Shown piece by piece: positions 8,080 through 16,547 of a stretch of DNA of 64,000 nucleotides. The notes beneath the pieces are model-generated. The model was not told where the DNA came from, ran no database searches, and saw only the letters and a list, made by a program, of their open reading frames with translations. Within the stretch, counting starts at the first letter, position 1. Each line of letters starts with the position of its first letter. The stretch spans positions 17,134 to 81,133 of the forward strand of contig JAETRV010000007.1 in the NCBI GenBank assembly GCA_021770005.1, in the 5' to 3' direction. The DNA comes from Anaerotruncus sp. (lineage in GTDB: Bacteria > Bacillota > Clostridia > Oscillospirales > Ruminococcaceae). The translations under genes and the position numbers were made by a program.

Positions 8080-9166
8080 ACCGCGGATGATCTCCGGTTC
8101 CCAGCTGGTTTTCCTGCTGCTCATCAGCCGGCTGTTCACCCTGTTCACCTTTGTGCCCCGGGCGCGGACTGCGGCCAGCGGCTCCACCGCCCTACTCTGC
8201 ATCCCGCTGGCAGGGATTGCGGTTGGTATCCTGCTGCTCCCGTCCCTGCTCCTCTTCCGGCGCACCCAAACCGGCCTGCTCGACTGCGCGTTCCAGGTCG
8301 GTAGCGGGTATGGGCTGCTCGTCTCACTGCTGTTTGGGGCGTTCTGCCTCTATATGGCGGCGTTCACCGTCAGCCATTTTTCCTTCTTTATGACCAGTGT
8401 GGTCTATCCCAATTCCACCCCCTGGGTCTTTGTAATCCTGCTGACACTGGCCGCCGGATATGCCGCTTCGCTCGGGCTGGAAGCCTTCTCCCGGATGAGC
8501 GTCTGGGTCTTTTCGCTGCTCCTGCTCCTATTGGTCCTCTTCCTCTGCGCGTTGCTGCCCGAGGCCAATATGGTCTATCTCACCAGCCCCCTGCTGGATG
8601 GGACGCCCGCAGTGGGAAAAGGGATATTTTATACCGCGGTCAACCATGCGGAAGCGGTGGCCCTGCTCCTGCTGCTCCCTCGGGCGCGCCGGGCCGGTGG
8701 CCGGACTGTGGCCGGATGGCTGGTGCTGACGGTACTGGCCTACGAACTGCTCTCGTTCCTGACGCTGACCGTCCTCGGTGATTACGCGAAAACCCGGATT
8801 TTCCCGCTGCACACCCTCTCCTCGCTGACACAGCTCTCCGGGTTTGGCAGGCTTGACCTGCTGCACATTACCCTGTGGATTTTTGCGGCGTTCCTACGCA
8901 TGACCGTATATCTCTACTGCGCCGCGGTCTGTCTGCGGCGGATGCTGCCAAATCTTCGGTTCGGCAGGGCCTGCGCCTGCTGTGCGGCGGTCTCGGGCGT
9001 CTGGGCGCTGATGACCGCGCAGGGAATGCGGTTCTGGAACCAGGCCGCAGAGCAGATCTGGACGGTCGCGGCACCGTTTCTGCTTCTGGCCGTCGCGGCG
9101 CCGCTGGCAACCCTGTTATTTACCAGCCTGGGGCAAAGCCCCACCGGAAAGGGGAATGGGAAATGA
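8069..9166 (+). CDS. gerAB: Spore germination receptor B subunit (GerAB, APC-type permease)
   Basis: 365 residues with about ten hydrophobic helices. It starts MENKPRMISGSQLVFLLLIS, typical of the GerAB/ArcD/ProY spore permease family, which resembles amino-acid permeases and in studied receptors carries the nutrient binding site. A GGGGAGG ribosome site lies inside the end of gerAA, and its stop overlaps the gerAC start by 4 bases (ATGA), so the three genes are translationally coupled. Confidence 0.9.
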   Translation: MENKPRMISGSQLVFLLLISRLFTLFTFVPRARTAASGSTALLCIPLAGIAVGILLLPSLLLFRRTQTGLLDCAFQVGSGYGLLVSLLFGAFCLYMAAFTVSHFSFFMTSVVYPNSTPWVFVILLTLAAGYAASLGLEAFSRMSVWVFSLLLLLLVLFLCALLPEANMVYLTSPLLDGTPAVGKGIFYTAVNHAEAVALLLLLPRARRAGGRTVAGWLVLTVLAYELLSFLTLTVLGDYAKTRIFPLHTLSSLTQLSGFGRLDLLHITLWIFAAFLRMTVYLYCAAVCLRRMLPNLRFGRACACCAAVSGVWALMTAQGMRFWNQAAEQIWTVAAPFLLLAVAAPLATLLFTSLGQSPTGKGNGK

Positions 9167-10389
9167 GAATCAAACTGACAGCGGCAGCGGCCATGCTTTC
9201 GGTCTGCCTGCTGAGCGGCTGCATGAAGAGCGTCCGGCTGAATGAGCGTGGGATTGTCCATGCGCTTGGGATCGATCCTCAGGAGGCGGGCGGCTATCGC
9301 CTGACCATGCAGCTCAGCCTGCCTTCGGGGGAGGAGGACAAGCCGCTCGTGATCGAGGAACGGGGGGATACGATCACCGACGCGCTCGCGCGTGCGGCGG
9401 TCTCGCAGGGCAAGCAGCTTTTTCTGGGGGACTGCCGTTTGATTGTAATGGGGCAGGAGCTTGCGCAGATTGACGCTTCACCAGCCCTCGATTTTCTCAA
9501 TACCAACAGCTTAATCAATCCATCAGCGACCGTCCTGCTGGCGGAGGGTTCCGCGAACGAACTGCTCGGGATGCAAAAAAAAGCCCCCCAGCTGGACGCA
9601 GAGGGCCTGATCGAGATGACCGAAGGGGCATACCACTATGGACGCGCCCCGCGGAGCCGCCTGTTTGACCTGCTTAACGCGGCAGCAAGCGACCATCTGG
9701 CGGGGACGCTTGCGGTGATCACAGTTGGAGAACAGGACAGTGGTTCTGCGTCCATCCCTTCCGACGCCGAGGCGGAGGGAGAGCAGAGTCCAGAGGAAAC
9801 AGATCAAAACGATTCCGATACGCCGGAATCGGAGGAACTGTCCGAAGGGGAGACCCCACGGGCAGTGGTGTCCGGCGTTGGGGTGTTCGACCGCGGGCAT
9901 CTGGGGTTCCTGCTGGAAGAACAGGCCGCGCGCGGATTTGGATGGATGCAGAAAGGGATTCGCGGTGCGCCATTGGCCGTTGAGGACGAACGGTTGGGGC
10001 AGGTCTCCGCGCTCACCGTCAGCCACCGCGCGCGGATTGTCCCAGAAGCGGTGGGGGATCTGCTTGTATTCCATATGGAGGTGGAGATCAAGAGCGCTGT
10101 GCAGGAAACTGCGCTTTCCCCAGGGCTTACCTTTGGGGAGGAGGAGCGCGCGTACGCGGCCCGGCTCCAGGAACGGCTGGTGGAATCCCAGATTCAAGCA
10201 GCCGTTGACGCCTCCCGCAGATGGGGATACGACCTGTTTGGGCTATCGCTGCTGGTCCGGCAGAAAGCCCCGGATTTCTACCGGCAGCACCAGGAAGATT
10301 GGGCGTCGGTCATCCAGAAAAGTGGCTATGATATTCAGGTTTCCTGTGAAATCGGGCGCACAGGCGGCGCGAAACAGGAGGAACGGTAG
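9163..10389 (+). CDS. gerAC: Spore germination receptor C subunit (GerAC lipoprotein)
   Basis: 408 residues. The signal peptide ends in the lipobox LSGC (lipidated Cys about residue 20), then NERGIVHALGID matches the conserved start of mature GerAC proteins. A low-complexity acidic stretch of Glu, Ser and Asp at about residues 195-230 is unusual and looks like an inserted linker between the family domains. The start at 9163 is chosen over a much longer open frame because it overlaps the gerAB stop (ATGA) and begins a clean lipoprotein signal. Role: outer-face subunit of the germination receptor. Confidence 0.87.
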   Translation: MRIKLTAAAAMLSVCLLSGCMKSVRLNERGIVHALGIDPQEAGGYRLTMQLSLPSGEEDKPLVIEERGDTITDALARAAVSQGKQLFLGDCRLIVMGQELAQIDASPALDFLNTNSLINPSATVLLAEGSANELLGMQKKAPQLDAEGLIEMTEGAYHYGRAPRSRLFDLLNAAASDHLAGTLAVITVGEQDSGSASIPSDAEAEGEQSPEETDQNDSDTPESEELSEGETPRAVVSGVGVFDRGHLGFLLEEQAARGFGWMQKGIRGAPLAVEDERLGQVSALTVSHRARIVPEAVGDLLVFHMEVEIKSAVQETALSPGLTFGEEERAYAARLQERLVESQIQAAVDASRRWGYDLFGLSLLVRQKAPDFYRQHQEDWASVIQKSGYDIQVSCEIGRTGGAKQEER

Positions 10390-10446
10390 CACTGGCTCTA
10401 TCCGCTGTAATCGCCACAGGCTACTTTTGGGGGCTGCGGCGTGCGC

Positions 10447-10794
10447 TCAGTCGAAAAATTTCCCCTTGTAGAAGTTTTCATTTCCGGTTTTTCGGGCGGT
10501 CAGCCGGAACAGGACGCAGCCGTCGGGGCAGACGATCTCCTTGCTGTAGGGACTGCTGCCGCCGATCTTCTCTAGATCTCCGCCGCTCCTGACCGCTTCC
10601 ATAATCGGGAACAGCATCATCATGGTCTTGGAGCAGATTCCCTGCCCGTCGGCATTGACAGGGCAGCCATAGGTGCAGGTATACCGGTCCCCGACCTCCT
10701 CGCCGTTCCGGCAGTACCGCTCGGTATGGTCACCGCGGAGAAATCCGGTGACCTCAACCGTAAACTCGTATTCCTCATCATACCATTTCTTCAT
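10447..10794 (-). CDS. TIGR04076-like small cysteine-containing protein
   Basis: 115 residues. Cysteines fall in CTYGCPVNADGQGICSKTM and VCPDGCVLFRL; together with the central LFPIMEAVRSGGDL this resembles the TIGR04076 family found in anaerobes, whose function is unknown. No signal or membrane segment. ATG at 10794 with GGAGGGTACCC upstream. It stands alone, convergent with gerAC (57-base gap holding no clear terminator) and followed upstream by the GNAT/HAD pair on the same strand. Confidence 0.65.
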   Translation of the reverse strand: MKKWYDEEYEFTVEVTGFLRGDHTERYCRNGEEVGDRYTCTYGCPVNADGQGICSKTMMMLFPIMEAVRSGGDLEKIGGSSPYSKEIVCPDGCVLFRLTARKTGNENFYKGKFFD

Positions 10795-10840
10795 GGGTAC
10801 CCTCCTTCATTTTGAAACAGGCTTTATTTGATTGCTAGGA

Positions 10841-11362
10841 TTACACCCCCATCACGACCGTTTTTAGAAATTGGTGAAATGTGTGATAGAGATTCTCGGG
10901 CAAAGGGGCAGGGCAGGACATCACGACAAGCTGGTGTCCGGAATAGCCCGCGTGATACGCAGGGTGGCAATGCTCGTAGACGTTTGCCTGGTAGTTGACC
11001 CGTTCATAAAACGATTTACGGCGGATGGAAACTTCATCAACCGGTGGGTCGATCTCCAAAATCACAGGTTTCCCTCTCTGGTTCAGGAGTTCCAAGGCTC
11101 TCTGCCCATATTTTTTGTTCCGCATAGCGGGCAGGATACAGAAATGCTCGACATAAATAAACTGCTCGGTTTCCCAACATAACATCAGGCCGACAAACTG
11201 GTCTTTGTCATAAATTAGGTTGAACTGGTAGTTCTCATGGCCCATAATCCGGGACTGGGAATCCGCTTCCCGCTGCTCATGGAACGGAAAACTGATCTGG
11301 TATAACGCCATTGCTTCCGCAAATTTTGCGTGTTCCGTCGTGGTCAAACGTTCGAATCTCAT
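10841..11362 (-). CDS. GNAT family N-acetyltransferase
   Basis: 173 residues. A GNAT fold is suggested by YDKDQFVGLMLCWETEQFIY (beta-strands 2-4) and HFCILPAMRNKKYGQRALEL, which contains the acetyl-CoA pyrophosphate-binding pattern (here R-N-K-K-Y-G in place of R-G-x-G-x-G/A). Acceptor substrate unknown. Its start overlaps the stop of the upstream HAD phosphatase gene by 4 bases, so the two are coupled. Confidence 0.75.
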   Translation of the reverse strand: MRFERLTTTEHAKFAEAMALYQISFPFHEQREADSQSRIMGHENYQFNLIYDKDQFVGLMLCWETEQFIYVEHFCILPAMRNKKYGQRALELLNQRGKPVILEIDPPVDEVSIRRKSFYERVNYQANVYEHCHPAYHAGYSGHQLVVMSCPAPLPENLYHTFHQFLKTVVMGV

Positions 11363-12054
11363 GTTACAAGCTCCTTTTCAGTAGGTTCTATACCAATCAG
11401 CTCGAATAATGCAGGTATATCAGAGTAATCTTGGATGGTGGCCGCAACGCCGCTATCTGACAGGTGGTTTTTCCGCATGGATGCCACGCCGATTACCTTC
11501 CAGGCGCCGGCACGTCTGGCGGATTCGATTCCTGACGGCGCATCCTCAAATACGATGCAGTTGTGGATCTCCACGCCCAGAAGTTTCGCCGCTTTCAGAT
11601 ACAGATCGGGTGCGGGTTTCCCGGGCAACGTCCCGTCATTGTAAACGACTTTGTCAAGGTCAAACCATCTGCCTAGATCAAGATGCTCAAAAAAGAACTT
11701 CACGTTGTTCCATCCCGAAGCGGTTGCAATCGTAATAGGGACATTGCGGGCGGCCAGCTGGTCCAGAAATGTGGGCAACCCGTTGGCAAGCCGAAATGCG
11801 GTGCTATCCAGACAGAGCTTCCGGTAGATGGCCTCTTTTTCTTCCTCCAACGCTTCGATCTCCGTTCTTGACAAAGGGCGCCCTAAAAAGTAAGGCAGGG
11901 AAAAATCCGCGTTTCTGCCATGCACATAGTCCCGGAATTCCTGATCGGTGACCGTCCGCCCTGTCTTTTCCATCAGAAACTGTTTCCATGATTCCTCCTG
12001 AAACAGTTCGTCAAAGAACATGGTTCCATTAAAATCAAAGAGAATACCCGCCAT
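11359..12054 (-). CDS. HAD-superfamily phosphatase (beta-phosphoglucomutase-like)
   Basis: 231 residues. Motif I is DFNGT near residue 7 (Asp nucleophile and general acid Asn variant: D-x-N rather than D-x-D), motif II is the T/S in ITIATASGWNN, and motif III/IV is KAAKLLGVEIHNCIVFEDAPSG. The cap sits between motifs I and II, as in subfamily I phosphatases and mutases. The Asn in place of the second Asp of DxD is notable, since that Asp is the general acid/base in most HAD phosphatases. Likely a small sugar or nucleotide phosphatase; substrate unknown. First gene of a two-gene unit with the GNAT. Confidence 0.82.
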   Translation of the reverse strand: MAGILFDFNGTMFFDELFQEESWKQFLMEKTGRTVTDQEFRDYVHGRNADFSLPYFLGRPLSRTEIEALEEEKEAIYRKLCLDSTAFRLANGLPTFLDQLAARNVPITIATASGWNNVKFFFEHLDLGRWFDLDKVVYNDGTLPGKPAPDLYLKAAKLLGVEIHNCIVFEDAPSGIESARRAGAWKVIGVASMRKNHLSDSGVAATIQDYSDIPALFELIGIEPTEKELVT

Positions 12055-12180
12055 TCTTGTTCCCTCATTTCCGCATTAGTTTTCCCTATCATAGCACATA
12101 GGCCAAGGAATGCCAAGCTGTATTTGGCGAGGGTACCGGGGATTTTCTATAAAACTAGGAAAAGAAAGGCGGAATTTCTC

Positions 12181-12241
12181 TTGACAAATAGACCAAATCA
12201 GTATAATCTATTGACATAGACCCACACCCCCTGTTGGGGGG
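12181..12241 (+). promoter_or_regulatory. Copper operon promoter with candidate CsoR operator
   Basis: TTGACA (12181-12186) and TATAAT (12202-12207) are only 15 bases apart; reading -35 as TCTTGA gives 17. Just downstream CCCCC-TGTT-GGGGG (12227-12240) forms a G/C-rich palindrome like the C-run/G-run operators bound by CsoR proteins. The encoded CsoR is the last gene of the unit, which suggests autoregulation. Confidence 0.5.
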
Positions 12242-12257
12242 AGAAGGAGGAATGAGG

Positions 12258-14816
12258 GTGAAACAGAAATTCGATGTGACGGGTATGACCTGTTCGGCCT
12301 GTTCGGCGCATGTGGAAAAAGCGGTATCCAAGGTGGATGGGGTCCGCGCGGTCACGGTGAACCTGCTTTCCAATAATATGGCGGTTGAATACGACGAAGC
12401 CGCAGTGGATGCGCAGAAGATCATCCACGCGGTGGAGGATGCAGGCTACGGCGCGTCGGTGCACAGTGCAAAGCCGGTCCAGCAGGCGCAGAAACCGGTC
12501 GACCATGTTCAGGAAGAGATTTCTAATATGAAATTCCGGCTAATCGTCTCGTTCCTATTTATGGTCCCGCTGATGTATGTTTCGATGGGGCATATGATGG
12601 GGCTGCCGCTCCCGCACTGGCTCCATGGGAATGCGAATGCGGTGGCGTTCGCATTCACCCAATTTCTGCTCGCGCTGCCCATCCTCTATGTGAACCGGAA
12701 ATATTACAAGGTTGGTTTTAAGACGCTGTTTAAGGGTTCCCCGAATATGGATTCCCTGATTGCGATTGGATCGACTGCGGCGATGGCTTATGGAATCATT
12801 GCAATCTATATGATCGGCTATGGGCTGGGGCATGGCGACAGTGAGATGGTCAGCCGGTACTCGATGGACCTCTATTTTGAGTCCGCCGCAATGATCCTTG
12901 CATTGATTACGCTGGGAAAATATCTGGAAACCCGCTCGAAGGGGAAGACGAGCGAGGCAATCACCAAGCTGATGGACCTTGCCCCCAAGACTGCGCTGGT
13001 GGAGCGGGACGGTGTCGAACTCGAAATCCCGGTGGAGGAGGTCGCGGTGGGGGACCTGGTGATTGTCAAGCCGGGGCAGAGCATCCCGGTTGACGGCGAG
13101 ATCGCCGAAGGCAGCTCCGCAGTGGATGAGTCCGCCTTGACTGGCGAGAGCATCCCGGTCGAGAAGCACCCGGGGGACCGGGTCATCGCGGCCACCATCA
13201 ACAAATCCGGTTGGTTCAAGTTCCGGGCGACCAAGGTCGGCGGGGACACGACCCTTGCGCAGATCATCGCGCTGGTGGAGGACGCTGCCAATTCCAAAGC
13301 CCCGATTGCCAAGCTGGCGGATAAGGTCAGCGGCATCTTTGTCCCGGTGGTCATCGGGATTGCGGTACTGGCGGCAGCGGTCTGGCTAATCGCCGGCTAT
13401 TCGGCTGAATTTGCCCTCTCGACCGGGATTGCGGTGCTGGTGATCTCCTGCCCCTGTGCGCTGGGGCTTGCGACCCCAGTCGCCATTATGGTCGGGACCG
13501 GGAAGGGTGCGGAAAACGGCATCCTGATCAAATCGGCGGAAGCGCTCGAAACCGCCCACACGATCAATACCGTTGTGCTGGATAAGACCGGCACCATCAC
13601 CGAGGGCAAGCCCCGGGTGACCGATCTGGTGACCGCGCCCGGTGTGGAGGAAGATACGCTGCTTGCGGCAGCGGCTTCGATCGAGAAACCGTCCGAGCAT
13701 CCGCTGGCTGAGGCGATTGTGGAGGAGGCGTCCGCGCGCGGCCTTTCGCTCCATGGTGTAACCGGTTTTTCAGCGGTTGCAGGGCAGGGGATTGAGGCCC
13801 GAATTGACGGAAAGCGGTTCCTCGCGGGCAACCTGAAGATGATGCAGGAGAATAGTGTCCAGACGAATGGATTCGAACAGCAGGGGGAGGCGCTCTCCGA
13901 GCAGGGAAAAACGCCCCTTTATTTCGCGGCAGAAGGGCGGATGCTCGGACTGGTCGCGGTGGCGGATACCGTCAAGCCGACCAGCCGCGCGGCAATCGAC
14001 GCTTTTAAGTCGATGGGGGTTGACGTGGTGATGCTGACCGGTGACAACCGCCGGACTGCCGAAGCGATCCGCCGTCAGCTCGGGATCGACCGGGTCATCG
14101 CGGAGGTGCTCCCGCAGGATAAGGAGCGGGAGGTCAGTGCAATCCAGCAGACCGGCAGGAAGGTGGCGATGGTCGGGGATGGAATCAACGATGCGCCTGC
14201 CCTCACCCGCGCGGATGTCGGGATTGCGATTGGCGCGGGCACCGATGTTGCGATTGAGTCGGCGGATGTGGTGCTGATGAAGAGCGACCTGCTCGACGCG
14301 GTGACCGCAATCGAGCTGTCCCGCGCGGTGATCCGCAACATCAAGCAGAACCTCTTCTGGGCGTTCTTCTACAACACAATCGGGATTCCGCTGGCAGCGG
14401 GGGTATTTTTCCCGCTCTTCGGGCTCAAGCTGAATCCGATGTTTGGCGCGGCGGCAATGAGCCTCAGCTCGGTCTGCGTCGTGTCCAACGCGCTCCGCCT
14501 GAAACTGTTTCAGCCCCGCCATAGGGCGGTTGCAGATACCCCCGCGCCTGTGCCGGCAGTATCGGAACAGACCGGGGAGACCAAATTAGAGAGCAAAGGA
14601 GAAAACCGTATGGAAAAGAAAATGATGATTGAGGGCATGTCCTGCGGGCATTGCAGCGCGCGGGTGGAGAAAGCGCTCAACGCGCTCGAAGGGGTTTCCG
14701 CAAAGGTAGACCTTGAGGCAAAATGCGCAGCGATTTCGACCGAGGGCAAGGTCAGCGATGAGCAGCTCAAGGCGGCAGTGGCCGATGCTGGCTACGAAGT
14801 CGTCTCGCTTTCCTGA
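12258..14816 (+). CDS. copA: Copper-translocating P1B-type ATPase with N- and C-terminal HMA domains
   Basis: About 852 residues. Order: N-terminal heavy-metal domain with MTCSAC; membrane helices; actuator domain with TGES; metal-binding CPC in [11 protein letters not shown]; phosphorylation motif DKTGT; nucleotide-binding HP in SEHPLAEA; hinge [10 protein letters not shown]; last helices; then a C-terminal second heavy-metal domain with MSCGHC. It exports Cu(I) from the cytoplasm. AAGGAGG at 12244-12250 suits the GTG at 12258 (7-base spacing); ATG at 12252 is an alternative but only 1 base away. A fused C-terminal HMA domain is unusual: in relatives it is normally the separate chaperone CopZ. 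csoR overlaps the stop by one base. Confidence 0.93.
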   Translation: MKQKFDVTGMTCSACSAHVEKAVSKVDGVRAVTVNLLSNNMAVEYDEAAVDAQKIIHAVEDAGYGASVHSAKPVQQAQKPVDHVQEEISNMKFRLIVSFLFMVPLMYVSMGHMMGLPLPHWLHGNANAVAFAFTQFLLALPILYVNRKYYKVGFKTLFKGSPNMDSLIAIGSTAAMAYGIIAIYMIGYGLGHGDSEMVSRYSMDLYFESAAMILALITLGKYLETRSKGKTSEAITKLMDLAPKTALVERDGVELEIPVEEVAVGDLVIVKPGQSIPVDGEIAEGSSAVDESALTGESIPVEKHPGDRVIAATINKSGWFKFRATKVGGDTTLAQIIALVEDAANSKAPIAKLADKVSGIFVPVVIGIAVLAAAVWLIAGYSAEFALSTGIAVLVISCPCALGLATPVAIMVGTGKGAENGILIKSAEALETAHTINTVVLDKTGTITEGKPRVTDLVTAPGVEEDTLLAAAASIEKPSEHPLAEAIVEEASARGLSLHGVTGFSAVAGQGIEARIDGKRFLAGNLKMMQENSVQTNGFEQQGEALSEQGKTPLYFAAEGRMLGLVAVADTVKPTSRAAIDAFKSMGVDVVMLTGDNRRTAEAIRRQLGIDRVIAEVLPQDKEREVSAIQQTGRKVAMVGDGINDAPALTRADVGIAIGAGTDVAIESADVVLMKSDLLDAVTAIELSRAVIRNIKQNLFWAFFYNTIGIPLAAGVFFPLFGLKLNPMFGAAAMSLSSVCVVSNALRLKLFQPRHRAVADTPAPVPAVSEQTGETKLESKGENRMEKKMMIEGMSCGHCSARVEKALNALEGVSAKVDLEAKCAAISTEGKVSDEQLKAAVADAGYEVVSLS
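14610..14816 (+). CDS. copZ: Possible free CopZ-like copper chaperone made by internal initiation in copA
   Basis: An AAAGGAG ribosome site (14595-14601) stands 8 bases before an in-frame ATG at 14610 inside copA. Initiation here would give a 68-residue HMA protein, [20 protein letters not shown] onward, the size and make-up of CopZ. The preceding stretch ([20 protein letters not shown]) is linker-like. This could be a former copA-copZ pair that fused yet kept the second ribosome site, or a normal dual-product gene. Expression as a free protein is inference. Confidence 0.5.
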   Translation: MEKKMMIEGMSCGHCSARVEKALNALEGVSAKVDLEAKCAAISTEGKVSDEQLKAAVADAGYEVVSLS

Positions 14817-15079
14817 TGCAGGCGGATAAAAAGCAGGTGAGCCGCCTGCTGAAAACCGCCCGCGGGCAGATCGACGGGATTCTCCGGATGATCGAGGAGG
14901 ACCGCTACTGCATGGACATTTCAAACCAGATCATGGCGACCGGTTCGGTGCTTGCGCGCGCCAATAAAGAGGTGCTGCGCGGGCATATGGAAAGCTGCGT
15001 GAGCCAGGCGTTTGAAACGGGCAACGCGGATGAGAAGATCGAGGAGCTGCTCGGTCTGCTGGATAAGCTGATTAAATAA
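14816..15079 (+). CDS. csoR: CsoR family copper-sensing repressor
   Basis: 87 residues, all helical, DUF156/CsoR family. The Cu(I)-binding Cys-His-Cys set of CsoR is present: Cys in YCMDISNQ (about residue 32), then His and Cys in RGHMESCVS (about residues 57 and 61). This distinguishes it from formaldehyde- or nickel-sensing relatives. Cu(I) binding is expected to release the operator and allow copA-csoR expression. ATG overlaps the copA stop TGA by one base. A terminator follows. Confidence 0.92.
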   Translation: MQADKKQVSRLLKTARGQIDGILRMIEEDRYCMDISNQIMATGSVLARANKEVLRGHMESCVSQAFETGNADEKIEELLGLLDKLIK

Positions 15080-15091
15080 GGCAGACGAAAA

Positions 15092-15129
15092 GAGCCGGAT
15101 GTGCGTTGCACATCCGGCTCGGATTTTTT
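15092..15129 (+). terminator. Intrinsic terminator after csoR
   Basis: GAGCCGGATGTGC and GCACATCCGGCTC form a perfect 13-bp stem with a 3-base loop, followed after GGA by six T. Confidence 0.9.
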
Positions 15130-15234
15130 CCATGTAGTTGCATTGGGGGAACAAAAAGATTCGGCATCTTTTGCTTTGGCCTAAAAGCCAACACTTCACG
15201 GGACGGCGCTTCCTCCCATAGGGAAGAACACGGG
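15130..15234. other. Non-coding stretch between csoR terminator and repeat B
   Basis: No gene or clear signal seen. Small inverted pieces (AAAGATTCGGCATCTTT; GGCCTAAAAGCC; TCCCATAGGGA) suggest it is part of a larger repeat or a folded RNA, but no second copy was found in this window. Confidence 0.3.
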
Positions 15235-15402
15235 CTAGGGACTGTTTGAAAAATCGAAATCACCGTCTTTTTCTACAAAAAGCGGCATCTGCTGCGTCAA
15301 AAATGCGCGGAATACATCAAGTATTCCTGTGCTTTTTTCCTCGCAACTGCTCATTTTTTGCGAAAAATCCGTCAATTTCTCTATTTTCAAACAAGCCCTA
15401 GG
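15235..15402. repeat. Repeat family B, MITE-like element (168 bp)
   Basis: The ends are imperfect inverted repeats of about 30 bases: CTAGGGACTGTTTGAAAAAT at the left, and at the right the reverse complement of CCTAGGGCTTGTTTGAAAAT. The inside is AT-rich with no ORF. The right end supplies the TAG stop codon of the neighbouring minus-strand gene. Similar elements are, from memory, common in gut Clostridia; only one copy is in this window. Confidence 0.65.
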
Positions 15403-15931
15403 CATCAAGCTGCTTGGTTAGCGCTAAGAACAATTTCATGTTCCCGTCGTTGAGCGGGGCGATATACGGGGCGATTGCATCCAGATAATCCGCTGAAATC
15501 GCGAGGATATCATAGAGCTGCTCATCCGAGATTGGGAAATTGGGCAGCTCATAAAACGCCTGCCCAGTGAGTGCGGCAAGCTCCTTGAGTTTGGCGGATT
15601 TTTCGGCGAGCAGGTTGTCCGGATCGGCCCACGACCAGAGCCACATGCCGATAGGGGCGGCCAGCATCCCAACCGGAATATAGGAGAATTTTACAATATT
15701 GCTGCCGTCTGCCCGCCGGAACCACGCGACCCCGGCGTCATGGTCGAGCTGTATGCTGGTACATTCCTCAAGATTGTAATCCTCAAACAGCCGCTTTAAC
15801 TTGGGCTGGGCGCGGCTGCGGCAGGCCAGTACATAGGATGCGTACCCCTCCGGGCTGCTGACCGGAAGTGTCGCGGGCTGGGGCGGTTCAGTAAACTCGT
15901 CCGGATGCCTGCGGCCGAATAGATGGAACAA
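15398..15931 (-). CDS. Hypothetical protein, DUF6882-like
   Basis: 177 residues, soluble. The pair of tryptophans in GMWLWSWADPDNLL and the preceding GVAWFRRADG resemble DUF6882 proteins, whose function is unknown. No signal or membrane helix. GGAGGCATATG lies upstream of the ATG. It follows the YbjN-like gene by 40 bases on the same strand. Its stop codon lies within the right terminus of repeat B, so the natural C-terminus may have been altered by the insertion. Confidence 0.6.
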   Translation of the reverse strand: MFHLFGRRHPDEFTEPPQPATLPVSSPEGYASYVLACRSRAQPKLKRLFEDYNLEECTSIQLDHDAGVAWFRRADGSNIVKFSYIPVGMLAAPIGMWLWSWADPDNLLAEKSAKLKELAALTGQAFYELPNFPISDEQLYDILAISADYLDAIAPYIAPLNDGNMKLFLALTKQLDA

Positions 15932-15971
15932 TCATATGCCTCCTTCGTAGTCCCCTTCGGTGAGAGGGCAG

Positions 15972-16433
15972 TCAGTCTTCGCTGTTTTCGATCTTGTCGA
16001 TCGCTTCTTTGGGATCGGCGTTGCCATAGAGGACCGACAGCAGGCCAGGCGCATAACGATCAATCATGCAGAAACCAATGTTGACAATCCGGTCGATCAG
16101 CGCGGGGTCAACCGGCGTATCTTTCCAAGGGGCAGTCGCTTTGTAACGCAGTTCGCCGTCATCAAAATCCAGCTCAAAATTGCCGATCGTCAGGCCGTAG
16201 TTCGCGCGGGCGATATACTCCGCGGCTGCCGCGAGCTTGTCCGACGCAACCTTGAGCGGGAAGATCGAATAGACGGTAAAATCATCGTTTTCCTTGAGCT
16301 GGATGATACAGGTGCAGCTGTCAACACTCTGCATGTTCATCCGCATGATGAAATATTCATCCTCTTCGCGGTAATCATATCTCCATTCCTGATCGTCCAG
16401 ATATTGTTTGATGGCTTCATAGCTTTTGGACAT
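15972..16433 (-). CDS. YbjN domain protein
   Basis: 153 residues. The small alpha/beta fold with YDYREEDEYFIMRMNM, VYSIFPLKV and ANYGLTIGNFELDFDDGELRYK matches the YbjN/type III secretion chaperone-like domain (PF10722), a fold used as protein chaperone or unknown-function module in many bacteria. ATG at 16433 is chosen because GGAGG lies 8 bases upstream; a TTG further upstream would overlap that ribosome site. Upstream of it TTATAAT on the minus strand (about 16470-16480) may be the promoter. Confidence 0.72.
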   Translation of the reverse strand: MSKSYEAIKQYLDDQEWRYDYREEDEYFIMRMNMQSVDSCTCIIQLKENDDFTVYSIFPLKVASDKLAAAAEYIARANYGLTIGNFELDFDDGELRYKATAPWKDTPVDPALIDRIVNIGFCMIDRYAPGLLSVLYGNADPKEAIDKIENSED

Positions 16434-16547
16434 TGGGCAATCCTCCAATCCAAGGTAATCATTCTATTTTATTATAATGTAGTTTCTTCAAAAAAACAAT
16501 CGGTTGTCCCTATTGGACACTGCAAAATTTTTGAAACAGGAATCTGG

